A stretch of DNA of 64,000 nt, taken from assembly GCA_026705765.1 (NCBI GenBank), contig JAPPAB010000054.1, positions 62,001 through 126,000 on the forward strand, in the 5' to 3' direction. The position numbers and the translations under genes are program-made. Positions 9,690-18,297 of the stretch are shown here, piece after piece (the first letter of the stretch is position 1; every line of letters starts with the position of its first letter). The notes beneath the pieces are model-generated. The model saw nothing but the letters and a program-made list of their open reading frames with translations, did not search any database and was not told the origin of the DNA. This stretch comes from Gemmatimonadota bacterium (GTDB lineage Bacteria > Latescibacterota > UBA2968).

Positions 9690-12600
9690 ATGAATTCTAA
9701 ATCTTCTCTTTTGCCGCGTATTTCGGTGTTGCGACCCGTGTCCGTTACCATGTGCCTTGTTGCACTACTGGTGCTGGGGGCGGTGGCGTATGTGCGTATG
9801 CCTGTCGAGATGATGCCCGATGGTTTGACGCCGCCCTTTTTGGCTGTGTCTGTTGGGTTTCGCAATGCCTCTCCGCAGGAGACCGAGCAACAGATTACTC
9901 TGCCGTTGGAAGAGACGCTGCGTACCGTAAAGGGTATTAAGACTATGCGTAGCTATAGCTCTCGGGGCGCACGCGTGCATATGGAATTTCGCCAATATAC
10001 AGATATGGTGGCTGCGTACAATCAGGTTTCGGACCGGCTCGAGCGCCTCAAGCCCTTGCTGCCAGAAGAGGCGCGAGACGAGGTGCGTATTCACAAATAC
10101 GATCAGGATTCGTGGCCTGTTATGTATGTGGCTGTGTCGGTAGATCCGGCTATTGCGGAACCCTTTCAGTTCATCGAGACCTTTGTGCAATATCCCTTGG
10201 AGCGCGTGGATGGGGTTGGGCGCGTGGATATATTTGGCGCGGACCGCAAGGAAGTGATGGTGGAGGTGGATCAAGAGCGCATGAGGGCGCGCGGTGTGCG
10301 CATTGGCGAGATTGTTTCGACCTTGAGGAGCGACAATTTTTCACTCGCTGGGGGCTATGTGCGCGAAGGCACAAAGAAATTTTATGTGCGGTCACTGGCG
10401 CAGTATGTCACGTTGCAGGAAATTGAAAATATCCAGATTCAATCACGGGCAGGCAAGGTGCGCCTGGGCGATGTGGCTTCGGTGGTTTTCGAGGTGCCCG
10501 AAAAGTCGTGGACGCAGCGCATTGATGGCAAAAGAGGTATGAGTTTTGGCATCAGACAGGAATCGGGTGCAAATGTCGCGGATGTGACCGATCGGGTTGT
10601 GGCAAAATTGAAAGCTATCGAAGAAGATCCGCGCATGGCCGGGCAGGTGTCGTTTCAGGTGATGTTCAATCAGGGATTTTTTGTTAAGGAATCGATTCGC
10701 AATCTTCGGGAAACTGGGCTTTGGGGCGGGTTATTTGCCGCGCTGGTGTTGTTGTTCTTTTTGCGTACTGTGCGGATGACGGCCATTATTACATTGGCTA
10801 TTCCGCTGTGTGTGATGATTGCGATGACCGCGTTGTATTTTATCGGCTGGTCGCTCAATGTGGTGACTATGATGGGGCTTATGGTTGGGATTGGGCTGGT
10901 TGTGGATAATGCCATTGTGATTTTGGAGAATATTTATCGCCGGCGGGGCAATGGCGAGGCGCCTGAAGATGCCGCTATATTTGGTGCGAGTGAGGTGGGG
11001 CAGGCCATTACTATGGCGACGTTTACGACGGTGGTGGTGTTTTTGCCTATGATGTTGTTTAGCGGCAATATGTTTATGACTTTTTACATGACGCGCATGG
11101 GCGTTCCGGTTGGGGTGGCTCTGGTGGGGTCGCTATTTGTGGCGCTGTTGTTTATTCCCCTGGCATCTGTGCGATTGGGCAAAGGTCGGGTGCGTCCCAA
11201 CCCCAAAATCATTGTGAAGGCGCGAGGTATTTATGCGCGCATGTTGAGTTGGACATTGCGACACCGCCGGGACGCGGTGTTGATCGCGCTGGCACTTGCG
11301 GCAACAACGATGTATCCCATGGATAATCTGAAGCGCGCAGATCGCCACCGCGGGGATAAGTTTAACGATTTGGATGTGCGGTTGAGGTTGCCGCGTCACT
11401 TTTCGCCAGAAGAAACCGAGGATATTGTGGGGGAAGTTGAGGAATTTCTGGAGGCGCGGCGCGAAAAATACGGCTATGAAACCCTGCGTGTTTACTACCG
11501 ACCTGGCTACGGTAATCTGAGTTTATATATGCCGGCCAAGAGCGATGATCCGTGGTGGTACGTGGCGTACAAAAATACGCGCAAGGCCCTGGGGATACCC
11601 GTTGCTGGGCCTATGGAACGGGCTGAAATCGTGGAAGATATTAGCAAAAACATGCCCAGATATGTGGGTGTGCGGCATTCCGTGGAGGGGCGTGGTGATG
11701 GGGGAGGTGGTGGCGAGCCGGGCGTGACGGTTTATCTGATAGGCGATGATACCGAGGTTCTGGTTAGTCTCGTCGATGAGGTGGAGCGACGCTTGCGGCA
11801 GATCCCATCTCTCGTCGGTGTTGATACGGATTTGGAACTGGCTGATGACGAGGTGCGGATCGTGATTGATCGGGAGCGGGCGAAAAGACTTGGGATTTCT
11901 GTACGGGATGTTGCGCGCTATATTTCTTATGGTCTGCAAGGGGTGTCGTTGCCCCGTTTTAAGTCCGATGACGGCGAGGTGCGGGTGCGGCTTTTTCTGG
12001 AGAGGGCAGACCGACAAAATTTGAATCAGTTGCGCAATTTTCCGTTTGAGACCGACGATGGTACAGAAGTGGCTTTGAGCGAAGTCGCCTCCTTTCAGGT
12101 CTCTCAGGGGATGGAGCGCATTGCGCGGTACGATGGCAAGGTCAAGTTGCGCGTCAGGGCTTATACGACGCGGGGAGATACTAAGGGTCTGGCCGAGGAT
12201 ATTGACAAAGTGATGGCTGGCCTCGAGCTGCCCCGCGGGTATTCATGGGACAAAGGAGAGAGTTTCAAGCGACTTAAAGAGGACGAAGCCTCTGAGCGAC
12301 TGGGAATTGTGATGGCGGTAACGAGTGTGTTTTTGTTGATGGGCGTTTTGTTCGAGTCATTTATTTTGCCGTTTTCAGTGCTTTTTTCAATTCCATTTTC
12401 TTTTTTGGGTGTTTACTGGACGCTGTATTTGACAGACACGCCTATGGATAGGATGGCGTCTGTGGGGGTGATTGTGTTGATCGGTGTGGTGGTGAATAAC
12501 GCGATTGTGCTGGTGGATATGGTCAATCGCTTGCGTGCCGATGGCATGGATCGCTTTGATGCAATTATGGAAGCGGGGCGCAATCGCTTTCGTCCCATTT

Positions 12601-12857
12601 TGATGACGACGTTTACAACGGTCTTTGGCTTGTTGCCTATGGCTGTGGGCGATAGCAATGCAATGGGTACGTCTTATGCGCCTTTGGGGCGCACGATGAT
12701 GGGCGGGCTGTTGGCCTCGACATTTCTGACTTTACTGGTCGTGCCTTTGTTTTATACTTTGCTCGACGATTTACGTCTGGCGATTCGGCGTTTGAGCGCG
12801 AGTGTGTTTGCCTCTCGCGCGAGGGATGAGGCTTATGATACGGCCGACGATGATTGA
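9690..12857 (+). CDS. RND family efflux pump, inner-membrane subunit (AcrB/MdtB-like)
   Basis: About 1055 residues, full length. Proton-driven exporter with two repeats of six helices and two large periplasmic loops: first helix before YVRMPVEMMPDG, TM4 motif GIGLVVDNAIVILENIYR holding the proton-relay Asp (second Asp of AcrB is Asn here), and the matching C-terminal GVVVNNAIVLVDMVNR. The TM4 sequence places it with HAE/multidrug or lipid-type RND proteins rather than the metal type. Start: ATG 9690 just before SLLPRISVLRPVSVTM fits the family; in-frame starts at 9669 and 9621 are upstream and none has a strong ribosome site. Unusually, no membrane-fusion protein gene adjoins it. Confidence 0.92.
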   Translation: MNSKSSLLPRISVLRPVSVTMCLVALLVLGAVAYVRMPVEMMPDGLTPPFLAVSVGFRNASPQETEQQITLPLEETLRTVKGIKTMRSYSSRGARVHMEFRQYTDMVAAYNQVSDRLERLKPLLPEEARDEVRIHKYDQDSWPVMYVAVSVDPAIAEPFQFIETFVQYPLERVDGVGRVDIFGADRKEVMVEVDQERMRARGVRIGEIVSTLRSDNFSLAGGYVREGTKKFYVRSLAQYVTLQEIENIQIQSRAGKVRLGDVASVVFEVPEKSWTQRIDGKRGMSFGIRQESGANVADVTDRVVAKLKAIEEDPRMAGQVSFQVMFNQGFFVKESIRNLRETGLWGGLFAALVLLFFLRTVRMTAIITLAIPLCVMIAMTALYFIGWSLNVVTMMGLMVGIGLVVDNAIVILENIYRRRGNGEAPEDAAIFGASEVGQAITMATFTTVVVFLPMMLFSGNMFMTFYMTRMGVPVGVALVGSLFVALLFIPLASVRLGKGRVRPNPKIIVKARGIYARMLSWTLRHRRDAVLIALALAATTMYPMDNLKRADRHRGDKFNDLDVRLRLPRHFSPEETEDIVGEVEEFLEARREKYGYETLRVYYRPGYGNLSLYMPAKSDDPWWYVAYKNTRKALGIPVAGPMERAEIVEDISKNMPRYVGVRHSVEGRGDGGGGGEPGVTVYLIGDDTEVLVSLVDEVERRLRQIPSLVGVDTDLELADDEVRIVIDRERAKRLGISVRDVARYISYGLQGVSLPRFKSDDGEVRVRLFLERADRQNLNQLRNFPFETDDGTEVALSEVASFQVSQGMERIARYDGKVKLRVRAYTTRGDTKGLAEDIDKVMAGLELPRGYSWDKGESFKRLKEDEASERLGIVMAVTSVFLLMGVLFESFILPFSVLFSIPFSFLGVYWTLYLTDTPMDRMASVGVIVLIGVVVNNAIVLVDMVNRLRADGMDRFDAIMEAGRNRFRPILMTTFTTVFGLLPMAVGDSNAMGTSYAPLGRTMMGGLLASTFLTLLVVPLFYTLLDDLRLAIRRLSASVFASRARDEAYDTADDD

Positions 12858-12873
12858 TTAAAGAGGATGCGTA

Positions 12874-12951
12874 ATGGAAATAGTGATTGGGATGATTGTT
12901 GTGTATATCATTGCGGTCCTGGTGGTGCGGTGGCAGGGAAAGGAGAAGTAA
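12874..12951 (+). CDS. 25-residue single-helix membrane peptide
   Basis: Starts 16 bp after the RND stop: ATG with AGAGG at proper distance, one hydrophobic helix (VIGMIVVYIIAVLVV) and a basic tail RWQGKEK, then TAA. A terminator follows immediately. Size, topology and position directly after a transporter recall small accessory subunits of transporters (for example AcrZ for AcrB or MetS-type subunits), but no sequence match is claimed. Unannotated by length filters. Confidence 0.6.
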   Translation: MEIVIGMIVVYIIAVLVVRWQGKEK

Positions 12952-12956
12952 CGATT

Positions 12957-12985
12957 GTGGCGGTTTTGAGACCGTCACTTTTTTT
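12957..12985 (+). terminator. Rho-independent terminator between the RND unit and pdxA
   Basis: Stem GTGGCGGT (12957-12964) and ACCGTCAC (12971-12978, one G-U), loop TTTGAG, then seven T. It ends only 9 bp before the predicted pdxA start, so it could also act as an attenuator for pdxA. Confidence 0.85.
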
Positions 12986-12994
12986 GGGATTTTT

Positions 12995-14023
12995 ATGTTA
13001 GAGAAAGACGTTTCAGAAAAACGCCCGCTGATGGGTATTACGATGGGCGATCCGTGTGGTATAGGACCGGAAGTGATTTTGAAGGCTCTGGAATGTGAGG
13101 AAAGCTATCGCGTGTGCAAGCCGCTGGTTATTGGGCATCCGGAAATATTGAAGCGCGATATGGTTATGGCTGGTGTACAATTGGATGTGCGGGTTGTGGA
13201 ACGACCCGAAGATGGTGCGTTTGAGTTTGGGTGTGTTGATGTCTGGTGTCCGGTGGATGTGAATGTGGATCAGATTGAAATGGGTGAGGTGTGTTGTGAG
13301 GCGGGTAGAGTAGCGGCTGAGTGGGTGATTTGCGCGGTTGATCTGGCGATGGCGGATCGCATTGACGGGATTGTGACAGCGCCTTTGAATAAGGAGGCGA
13401 TGAATCTGGCGGGTTATCCCTTTGCGGGTCATACGGAGTTGTTGGCTGAGAAATCGGGCGCAGAGCGCGCACATCTTATGCTGGTATCTGATCGCATGAA
13501 TGTGTCGCATGTGACGGGGCATATTGCGTTGCACGAGGTTCCAGATAGGCTTACGGTTGATTTGATTTGCGATACGGTTCGGCTTACCCGCGATGTGCTT
13601 ATCGGCATGGGGAAGTTAGATCCCAGGATAGCAGTATGCGGGTTAAATCCACACGCGGGCGAAAATGGCTTGTTTGGTAGCGAGGATGCAGAGGTCGTCC
13701 GTCCCGCAGTTGAAAAGGCTCTGAGCAAAGGCTGGCGCGTTGATGGGCCTCTGCCTGCGGATACGACTTTTTTGAAGGTTTATAATGGACTATACGACGG
13801 CGTGGTGGCGATGTATCACGATCAGGGCCATGTGCCCGCAAAGCTGGTGGCGTTTGACAAGGCTGTCAATGTGACCCTGGGCTTGCCGATTGTGCGGGCG
13901 TCTGTGGATCACGGTACGGCTTATGATATTGCGGGCAAGGGTATCGCTAAGGCCGTGAATATGTTGCAGGCGATTCGCGTGGGGAGTAAGTTGGCGGTTC
14001 AGATTACTCCATCCCCGCGATGA
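12995..14023 (+). CDS. pdxA: 4-hydroxythreonine-4-phosphate dehydrogenase family (PdxA)
   Basis: 342 residues (family about 330). NAD-dependent oxidation and decarboxylation in pyridoxal phosphate synthesis, or one of the PdxA2-like catabolic paralogues acting on a phosphorylated hydroxy acid. Motifs: GDPCGIGPEV near the N-terminus, FAGHTELLA, CGLNPHAGENG, PADTTF, AMYHDQGH with the metal-binding His residues, and SVDHGTAYDIAGKG. ATG 12995 is the first start after the terminator; ATG 13031 (MGITMGDP) is an alternative. No clear Shine-Dalgarno. The 3' end overlaps the convergent ridA by 20 bp. Confidence 0.9.
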   Translation: MLEKDVSEKRPLMGITMGDPCGIGPEVILKALECEESYRVCKPLVIGHPEILKRDMVMAGVQLDVRVVERPEDGAFEFGCVDVWCPVDVNVDQIEMGEVCCEAGRVAAEWVICAVDLAMADRIDGIVTAPLNKEAMNLAGYPFAGHTELLAEKSGAERAHLMLVSDRMNVSHVTGHIALHEVPDRLTVDLICDTVRLTRDVLIGMGKLDPRIAVCGLNPHAGENGLFGSEDAEVVRPAVEKALSKGWRVDGPLPADTTFLKVYNGLYDGVVAMYHDQGHVPAKLVAFDKAVNVTLGLPIVRASVDHGTAYDIAGKGIAKAVNMLQAIRVGSKLAVQITPSPR

Positions 14024-14381
14024 CGTCGAGGAGTATGAGGTGTGCGCCGGTATCGCCAAAGATGGGGGTGCGCGTGGGGGCGTTGTCGGGGAAGAATTCG
14101 GCGTAGGCGTCGTTGAAGTCCGAGAAAAGAGAGCGGTCCTGGAGGATGACGGTTACTTTCAGGACGTTGTCGAGCGATGTTCCCGCGTCTTCGAGTATGC
14201 CCGATATGTTGGTGAGAATGCACCGGGTTTGCGTTTTGATATCGTCTCCGACAATTTCATCGGTTTCCGGATCGACCGGGGGTTGGGCAGAGATGAAGAT
14301 GAGGTCGCCGTAGATTATGGCCTGGGAGTATGGGAATTTGGGGATGTTGCCGCGTTTGCTGGTGAAGGGTTGTTTTTTCAT
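14004..14381 (-). CDS. RidA/YjgF/UK114 family deaminase
   Basis: 125 residues. Likely hydrolyses reactive enamine/imine intermediates made by PLP enzymes. Typical segments: SQAIIYGDLIFISAQPPVDPET, ILEDAGTSLDNVLKVTVIL, FNDAYAEFF, and TRTPIFGD with the substrate-binding Arg. ATG 14381 is chosen because AAGGAG lies just upstream and because KRGNIPKFPYSQA begins the family alignment; an upstream in-frame ATG at 14432 is less likely. Convergent with, and overlapping, pdxA. Confidence 0.9.
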   Translation of the reverse strand: MKKQPFTSKRGNIPKFPYSQAIIYGDLIFISAQPPVDPETDEIVGDDIKTQTRCILTNISGILEDAGTSLDNVLKVTVILQDRSLFSDFNDAYAEFFPDNAPTRTPIFGDTGAHLILLDVIAGME

Positions 14382-14531
14382 TGTGGTCTCCTTGTGAAAT
14401 GAGTGTTGAGGATGCGTAAATATAATTCCCAATGAAAAAAAACAAAGAGTTTTAGATGAAAGTTTTTCGCAGGGAACGTTCTGGCGTGTTGGGTGGTCTA
14501 AAGTTTAGTGTTAAAAAAATAGGAATGCGTT

Positions 14532-15011
14532 TTGGATATCTCAACCCAACGATCTCGGCGAGCAGACGCCGACATGCTGCGGCGTTTTGTGCTGGCTATT
14601 TTGATAATGGGAATTGTCGGTACGGGAGCCGAGCTTGTTCTCCTCGAGCATATGGAGGATTTCTGGCAGTGGGTTCCTCTCGTGCTCTTTGTGGCGGCAC
14701 TTCCGTGTGCTGGCTGGCTTCTTGTTGCGCCTGGCGTGGTAAGCGTGCGCATTTTTCAGATTGTGATGGTGCTGTTCGTTGTTTCGGGTTTTGTCGGGCA
14801 GTGGCTTCACTACAAGGGGAATGTCGAGTTCGAGTTGGAGATGTATCCATCACGCGGTGGGCTTGAGCTCGTTTGGGAAGCTCTGGGGGGCGCTACCCCG
14901 TCGCTGGCACCAGGGACGATGACACTTCTCGGGTTGCTCGGTTTAGCAGTTTGTTTTCGCCATCCTGATTTGAGTTCCGCCGGAAAGAGAAATTCTCAGG
15001 AGGAAAGATGA
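14532..15011 (+). CDS. Small integral membrane protein, unknown function
   Basis: 159 residues with four predicted helices (about 17-36, 46-64, 72-93 and 127-143). Not recognised. TTG start at 14532 with TAGGAA upstream; ATG 14574 (MLRRFVLA) is possible. Its stop overlaps the next start as ATGA (15008-15011), so translation is probably coupled to the helix-hairpin-helix lipoprotein. Confidence 0.7.
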   Translation: MDISTQRSRRADADMLRRFVLAILIMGIVGTGAELVLLEHMEDFWQWVPLVLFVAALPCAGWLLVAPGVVSVRIFQIVMVLFVVSGFVGQWLHYKGNVEFELEMYPSRGGLELVWEALGGATPSLAPGTMTLLGLLGLAVCFRHPDLSSAGKRNSQEER

Positions 15012-15685
15012 ATATTTGCGGAAGAAGCGTGAAGTTTACCAATATGGTGGTGTTGCTCGTGTGTTTTGCGATGCTCTGGAGTTGTGGTGGGTCGAATGTG
15101 GATGAAACTGCTACCGTGGAAGAAGCTAGCGCGATGGTAGTCAATCCAAATCTCGCAGAAGCCGATGAACTCGGCGCGCTTCCAGGGATGAGCAAAGAAC
15201 TCGTTGACGCGATTATGGCGCAGCGCCCATTTCTCGGTATGGAAGCATTGCACCCGGTCGTGTCACAGCATCTGGACCAGGAGGCGGTCGAGATGCTCTA
15301 CGTTCAGATGTTCATTCCGATTAATCTGAATACCGCCAGCGAGGAGGATATTCTTCTGGTACCTGGCGTGGGAAAACGGATGGCGCACGAGTTTGAGGAG
15401 TATCGGCCTTATACGGCTATTGCCCAATGGCGCCGTGAGATGGGCAAATACGTAGATGATACCGAGGTTGCGCGGATGGCGCAGTATGTTTTTGTGCCTA
15501 TCGACTTGAATACGGCTACCGAGGATGAGATCCTCGCCATTCCCGGCGTGGGAAAGCGGATGGCACACGAGTTTGAGGAGTACCGTCCGTATGTGAGTAT
15601 GGAGCAGTTCCGGCGGGAGATTGGCAAGTACGTCGATGATGGCGAGGTGGCGCGTCTGGAGCGGTACGTGGAGATTCGACCTTAG
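15008..15685 (+). CDS. Lipoprotein with three helix-hairpin-helix (ComEA-like) repeats
   Basis: 225 residues. Signal peptide and lipobox AMLWSC. Then three tandem HhH units: NPNLAEADELGALPGMSKELVDAI (about 45-100), NLNTASEEDILLVPGVGKRMAHEFEEY (about 105-160) and NLNTATEDEILAIPGVGKRMAHEFEEY (about 168-225). The second and third are near-identical and recently duplicated; the first is degenerate. HhH units normally grip DNA backbone, and ComEA uses one such pair to bind incoming DNA at the envelope. A lipid-anchored triple version could be a DNA receptor or a structural protein. Coupled to the membrane protein gene upstream. Confidence 0.8.
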   Translation: MNICGRSVKFTNMVVLLVCFAMLWSCGGSNVDETATVEEASAMVVNPNLAEADELGALPGMSKELVDAIMAQRPFLGMEALHPVVSQHLDQEAVEMLYVQMFIPINLNTASEEDILLVPGVGKRMAHEFEEYRPYTAIAQWRREMGKYVDDTEVARMAQYVFVPIDLNTATEDEILAIPGVGKRMAHEFEEYRPYVSMEQFRREIGKYVDDGEVARLERYVEIRP

Positions 15686-15727
15686 TATTTATTTAGTCTT
15701 AGAAGATTTTATGCAATGGAGGTTGTG

Positions 15728-16423
15728 ATGTCTGTTAATCGCCGACGTTTTCTGTATCAGTCCGCTGCACTGGGTGCTGCGGTTTTTGTGACGCCAGGGG
15801 TTTTTGCCGAGCAACTGATGCTTACGCCCCGGCAAACCGAGGGGCCATATTATCCGAATAAGATGCCGCTGGATGTCGATAATGATCTCGTGATAATCAA
15901 CGATGCGATTACGCCCGCAGTGGGAGAGATTACGCATTTGACCGGGCGCGTTCTGGACGTGAATGCCAATCCCGTAAAGGATGCCATAGTGGAGATCTGG
16001 CAGGTTGATAGCAATGGGGTTTATATTCATACCGGGGCTCCGCGGCAGAATAGGCGAGACGCGAATTTTCAGGGTTTTGGGCGTTTTGAGACGGGATCTA
16101 CGGGTGAATACCGCTTTCGGACGATTAAGCCCGTGCGGTACGGGGGGTCGCGAACCGCTCATATCCATTTTGCGATTAATAAAAATGGGCACCGGCTTTT
16201 GACGTCGCAGATGTACGTGAAAGACAATCCGGACAATGAATGGGATTCTATTTTCAGGAATACGGGTCGCGCGTCTCACGATTTGCTGTCCGTGCCGTTT
16301 AAGCCATTGCCCGGGTCTGAGATTGGCGAATTGACGGCAAATTTTGATGTTGTGATTGGCGAGGCGCCCGAAGACCGGGAAAATGATCGCGGACGACGAG
16401 GTCGGCGGCGCGGGTGGTGGTAA
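15728..16423 (+). CDS. Intradiol ring-cleavage dioxygenase-like protein, Tat-exported
   Basis: 231 residues. Twin-arginine signal NRRRFLYQSAALGAAVFVTPGVFA, so folded in the cytoplasm with its metal and exported. Catalytic core of protocatechuate 3,4-dioxygenase type: TEGPYYP and the Tyr-His-His of VRYGGSRTAHIHF give the Fe(III) Tyr2His2 set, with LTGRVLDVNANPVKDAIVEIW before it. Substrate unknown; it stands alone, with no partner alpha subunit or beta-ketoadipate genes nearby. GGAGG precedes ATG 15728. The C-terminus is Arg/Gly/Trp rich (DRGRRGRRRGWW). Confidence 0.88.
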   Translation: MSVNRRRFLYQSAALGAAVFVTPGVFAEQLMLTPRQTEGPYYPNKMPLDVDNDLVIINDAITPAVGEITHLTGRVLDVNANPVKDAIVEIWQVDSNGVYIHTGAPRQNRRDANFQGFGRFETGSTGEYRFRTIKPVRYGGSRTAHIHFAINKNGHRLLTSQMYVKDNPDNEWDSIFRNTGRASHDLLSVPFKPLPGSEIGELTANFDVVIGEAPEDRENDRGRRGRRRGWW

Positions 16424-16435
16424 AAAATACGTGTC

Positions 16436-16464
16436 TTGACGGAATAAGTGTTTTTGGCTATTTT
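16436..16464 (+). promoter_or_regulatory. Predicted promoter of the copper efflux operon
   Basis: TTGACG (16436-16441), 17-nt spacer, TATTTT (16459-16464), 35 bp before the first gene of the operon. No CueR-like long spacer or palindrome was seen. Confidence 0.5.
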
Positions 16465-16498
16465 TTGTAAAAGTTTTCCAACTTCTGGAGATTGAGCC

Positions 16499-16852
16499 GT
16501 GTTTCGTCGTTTTCCACACATTCTTATTGTCGCGCTGACGCTTATAGGAATGGTTGCGCCCTGTCTGTGTTGGGCGCATCAGGTGTCGATGCCAGAATGC
16601 CATGCTGCGGCAGAGATGAAAGATTGTTGTTGTAGCACAGAGGCGGCAGTCGATCAGCAGATGCCGGCGCGCGATCTGGCTGTTTTGCCCGGTGAATGGC
16701 AAAATCCAAAGTTGGATTTGACTGGTGTGACGTTGTATCCCTCGGTTGTTCTTTCCCAGAGTAATTTCCTTCCTTTTGTGGCGTATGATCGCCAAGATGT
16801 TCTACGGTCACCGCCCGATCTGTATCTTCTCCACGCTGCATTTCTCATCTGA
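16499..16852 (+). CDS. Small secreted Cys-rich protein at the head of the copper operon
   Basis: 117 residues from GTG 16499 with GGAG upstream. Signal peptide ending near CWAHQ; then HQVSMPECHAAAEMKDCCCSTEA, rich in His, Met and Cys and able to bind Cu(I)/Ag(I). The tail SPPDLYLLHAAFLI resembles that of small periplasmic proteins found before cus-type operons. No enzyme domain. A periplasmic metal buffer is the likely role, by inference from composition and context. Confidence 0.72.
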   Translation: MFRRFPHILIVALTLIGMVAPCLCWAHQVSMPECHAAAEMKDCCCSTEAAVDQQMPARDLAVLPGEWQNPKLDLTGVTLYPSVVLSQSNFLPFVAYDRQDVLRSPPDLYLLHAAFLI

Positions 16853-16986
16853 TTTTCCTTCCTGTGCTTGAATGGCGTTTGGGGATAGGTGTGTACAAAT
16901 CGTTCCCGATTGTCGCTTTTTCTGCCGCATGTTTTGCGGACTTTTTCCTTTTTAAATACTAAATATAGATTCTCTGGAGGTGGCTT

Positions 16987-18246
16987 GTGTCTGCTATCCG
17001 AGCCATGATCGGACTATGCCTCATGGGTATATCTATTTTGCCTGTGGGGGCAGATGAACTGGATCTGGATGCGCTGATCCAGGAGGCTGTGGAAAATAAT
17101 CCCAATTTATCGGTTTTGCGAGCGCGATTGGCTGCTTTTGAAGCGAAAATTCCGCAGGCGGGCGCGCTGGAAGATCCGTCTTTTCGCTTTGAGGTGAGCA
17201 ATTTACCATTGAGCGATTTCAATTTGAGCAGTACGCCGATGAGTGGGAATCAATTTGTGCTTAGCCAGAAGTTTTCTCTACCGGGAAAACAGCGGGCGCG
17301 CGAGCGATCAGCAGAGTTTGCTTCAGATTCTGTTGCATGGCTGTTGCGCGACCGAGAACTGGCTATTGCCAATGCGGTCAAGCAGCCTTTTTTTGATCTG
17401 GCTTATGTTATTCGTGCTATTGCAATTATGGAAAAGAATCGGGTGTTGTTGCAAGATCTGATTCGCATTGCTCGCACGAAATACGCCGTTGGAAAGGGGT
17501 TGCAACAGGATGTATTGAAAGCTCAGGTTTCGCTGTCAGCGCTGGATACAGAGTTGATTGCGCTTCGGGCTAAAAAACAATTGGCAGAGGCGCGTTTGAA
17601 TCTGGTGTTGAATCGGTCTCCGCAAAGCCCTCTGGACGCGCCGCCAGATACTATTGGTCTTTCGGGTGTGCCGTTAACGGTTGATGTCTTGCAGGCGCAG
17701 GCCGATGAGGGACATCCATCCCTGAAGGCTATGGATCAATCGATTTTGATGTGGCAAGCAGAGGTTGAGGTTGCAAGAAGAAATCTCTGGCCGGATATGA
17801 CGGTGAGTTTAGGTTATCGCCAGCGCGTGTTTGCGGCCAATGATCCGGTGAAAGGAAGCGATTTTATATCTGTTGGTATAGGCATTCCATTGCCCGTGTT
17901 TGGCGGGCGCAAGCAACGCCAGCAGATTGCAGGAGCGCGGGCTAATCTGCGAGAGGTTGAAGCTCAAAAGGCCGCTGAACGCCAGCGGATTCACTATGAG
18001 ATTCAGCGTCTAATTATTGAGGTCAGGCAACACCGGGAAAGTGCCGAGTTGTTTCGCACTGCGATGTTGCCTCAAGCAGAGCAGTCGCTGGCGTCGGCAT
18101 TGTCGGGGTATCAGGTGGATAAGGTGGATTTTTTGACGCTGTTGAACAATCAGATGACGCTGTTGAATTTTGAGATCACACATTATCGACATGTGATTGA
18201 GCATGAAAAACGGGTGGCAGATCTGGCGGCGGCGGTGGGGCGTTAG
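16987..18246 (+). CDS. TolC-family outer-membrane channel of a Cus-type system
   Basis: 419 residues, GTG start with GGAGG. Signal peptide, then two OEP repeats: LDALIQEAVENNPNLSVLRARLAAFEAKIPQAGALEDPSF and a second starting near PLTVDVLQAQADEGHPSLKAMDQ. Forms the trimeric exit duct for the CusBA pump encoded next. LSQKFSLPGKQRAR is characteristic of metal-efflux TolC proteins. Confidence 0.9.
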   Translation: MSAIRAMIGLCLMGISILPVGADELDLDALIQEAVENNPNLSVLRARLAAFEAKIPQAGALEDPSFRFEVSNLPLSDFNLSSTPMSGNQFVLSQKFSLPGKQRARERSAEFASDSVAWLLRDRELAIANAVKQPFFDLAYVIRAIAIMEKNRVLLQDLIRIARTKYAVGKGLQQDVLKAQVSLSALDTELIALRAKKQLAEARLNLVLNRSPQSPLDAPPDTIGLSGVPLTVDVLQAQADEGHPSLKAMDQSILMWQAEVEVARRNLWPDMTVSLGYRQRVFAANDPVKGSDFISVGIGIPLPVFGGRKQRQQIAGARANLREVEAQKAAERQRIHYEIQRLIIEVRQHRESAELFRTAMLPQAEQSLASALSGYQVDKVDFLTLLNNQMTLLNFEITHYRHVIEHEKRVADLAAAVGR

Positions 18247-18257
18247 GTATGAGGTAG

Positions 18258-18277
18258 GGACAGGCCTGTGCCTGTCC
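18258..18277. repeat. Intergenic hairpin in the cus operon
   Basis: GGACAGG (18258-18264), 6-nt loop, CCTGTCC (18271-18277), between the TolC-like and CusB genes, without a T run. It looks like a dispersed palindromic element or an mRNA-stabilising hairpin rather than a terminator. Confidence 0.5.
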
Positions 18278-18297
18278 GTTTAATAAGGAGTTGAGAC

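Noticed and set aside
14456-14866. Plus-strand ORF of 136 codons
   Set aside because: Overlaps the membrane protein gene in another frame; Cys/Arg/Ala-rich low-quality translation.
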